Assembly (NCBI GenBank): GCA_007116425.1
Contig: SKIL01000294.1
Span: 1-6,573, forward strand
DNA: 6,573 bases
Reading direction: 5' to 3'
DNA from: Bacteriovoracaceae bacterium
Lineage (GTDB): Bacteria > Bdellovibrionota > Bacteriovoracia > Bacteriovoracales > Bacteriovoracaceae
The notes under the pieces were generated by a model that worked only from the letters and a program-made list of their open reading frames with translations, had not been told where the DNA came from and did no database searches. The position numbers and the translations under genes are program-made. Positions 6,236 through 6,573 of the stretch are shown here, in pieces (within the stretch, counting starts at the first letter, position 1; each line of letters starts with the position of its first letter).

Positions 6236-6573
6236 AAATTAAGCCTTCTCTCCAGCTCATCACAGACCTTATAGTCATGGGCCGCACTAACAAATCCGAC
6301 TTCATATGCATTGGGAGCAATATAGACGCCGCGCTTGAGAAGCTCTGTGAATACGGGAGCAAATTTTTGTGCAAGGTCGCTTGGCATATCACTTACTTTG
6401 CTAATTGGTGAACCAGGAATCATCCAAAATAAACTGTCACTGTGTACAATTGAAGTCTCCTCGTATTTTCCTCCTTCGTATTTATTTAAAAAGTTTTTAA
6501 AAATAGATACGATACGATTCTTATTCGATTCAATTTGTTGGTAGGTTTCTTCGTCTAGTTGTTTAAGAGTTGC
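6232..6573 (-). CDS. hemL: Glutamate-1-semialdehyde 2,1-aminomutase, C-terminal part (5' end outside window)
   Basis: The open frame enters from the right edge and gives the last 113 residues of a protein whose family is about 430 long. HemL is a PLP enzyme that converts glutamate-1-semialdehyde to 5-aminolevulinate, the last C5-pathway step before porphyrin assembly. The fragment starts in a segment resembling the helix after the large domain (ATLKQLDEETY) and contains the diagnostic LLKRGVYIAPNAYEVGFVSAAH stretch, here in two parts: LLKRGVYIAP and NAYEVGFVSAAH. This corresponds to the EGVYLAPSAFEAGFMSVAH region of E. coli HemL. The PLP lysine lies outside the window. Another class III aminotransferase is possible, but this C-terminal match and the hemE-hemN context favour HemL. 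The stop overlaps the kinase start by four bases (GTGA). The 5' end is cut by the window edge, not broken. Confidence 0.88.
   Translation of the reverse strand, partial: ATLKQLDEETYQQIESNKNRIVSIFKNFLNKYEGGKYEETSIVHSDSLFWMIPGSPISKVSDMPSDLAQKFAPVFTELLKRGVYIAPNAYEVGFVSAAHDYKVCDELERRLNL

Noticed and set aside
6138..6544. Several overlapping short ORFs on both strands near the right edge
   Set aside because: They overlap the kinase N-terminus or the hemL fragment, which are supported by family motifs and the GTGA junction; none shows a domain or ribosome binding site.
6232..6573. hemL fragment as a pseudogene
   Set aside because: The frame is open to the window edge and the C-terminus is intact and coupled to the next gene; it is truncated only by the window boundary.
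1..6573. Phage, toxin-antitoxin, CRISPR, IS or other defence element
   Set aside because: No transposase, integrase, direct repeat array or terminal repeats were seen; every long frame belongs to a known housekeeping or regulatory family with uniform AT-rich composition.

Overview
The window is compact, AT-rich bacterial chromosome with no mobile element, tRNA, rRNA, CRISPR array or long non-coding stretch. The gene set points to a Gram-negative bacterium with C5-pathway haem synthesis, an oxygen-independent HemN, FabI and many OmpR-type regulators. The low GC and style of these proteins recall Bdellovibrionota (Bacteriovorax-like), but that placement is an inference from memory, not from any search.

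Plus strand, 1-1580: a roughly 100-base leader with a small inverted repeat is followed by an OmpR/PhoB-type response regulator without an adjacent kinase. Fifteen bases later comes fabI, the NADH-dependent enoyl-ACP reductase of fatty acid synthesis. The pair looks like one transcription unit.

Minus strand, 6573 down to 1577: six genes run as one tightly packed unit, in transcription order hemL (only its 3' end is in the window), a membrane histidine kinase, an OmpR-type response regulator, hemE, hemN and a DUF309 protein. The junctions are a 4-base overlap, a 1-base overlap, and gaps of 11, 3 and 5 bases, so co-transcription and translational coupling are very likely. HemL makes 5-aminolevulinate, HemE converts uroporphyrinogen III to coproporphyrinogen III, and HemN converts that to protoporphyrinogen IX. 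A two-component system therefore sits in the middle of a haem-synthesis operon. The kinase has a very short extracytoplasmic loop and no room for a HAMP domain.

The two units converge at 1577-1580, where both genes end in TAG codons sharing one palindromic CTAG. A perfect 9-bp inverted repeat lies just past the fabI stop, inside the end of the DUF309 gene, and is the best candidate for a transcription end point. The operon promoter lies outside the window, beyond hemL. All genes are recognisable families. The most interesting points are the regulatory wiring (two-component system inside haem genes, response regulator next to fabI) and the uncharacterised DUF309 gene attached to the haem genes.
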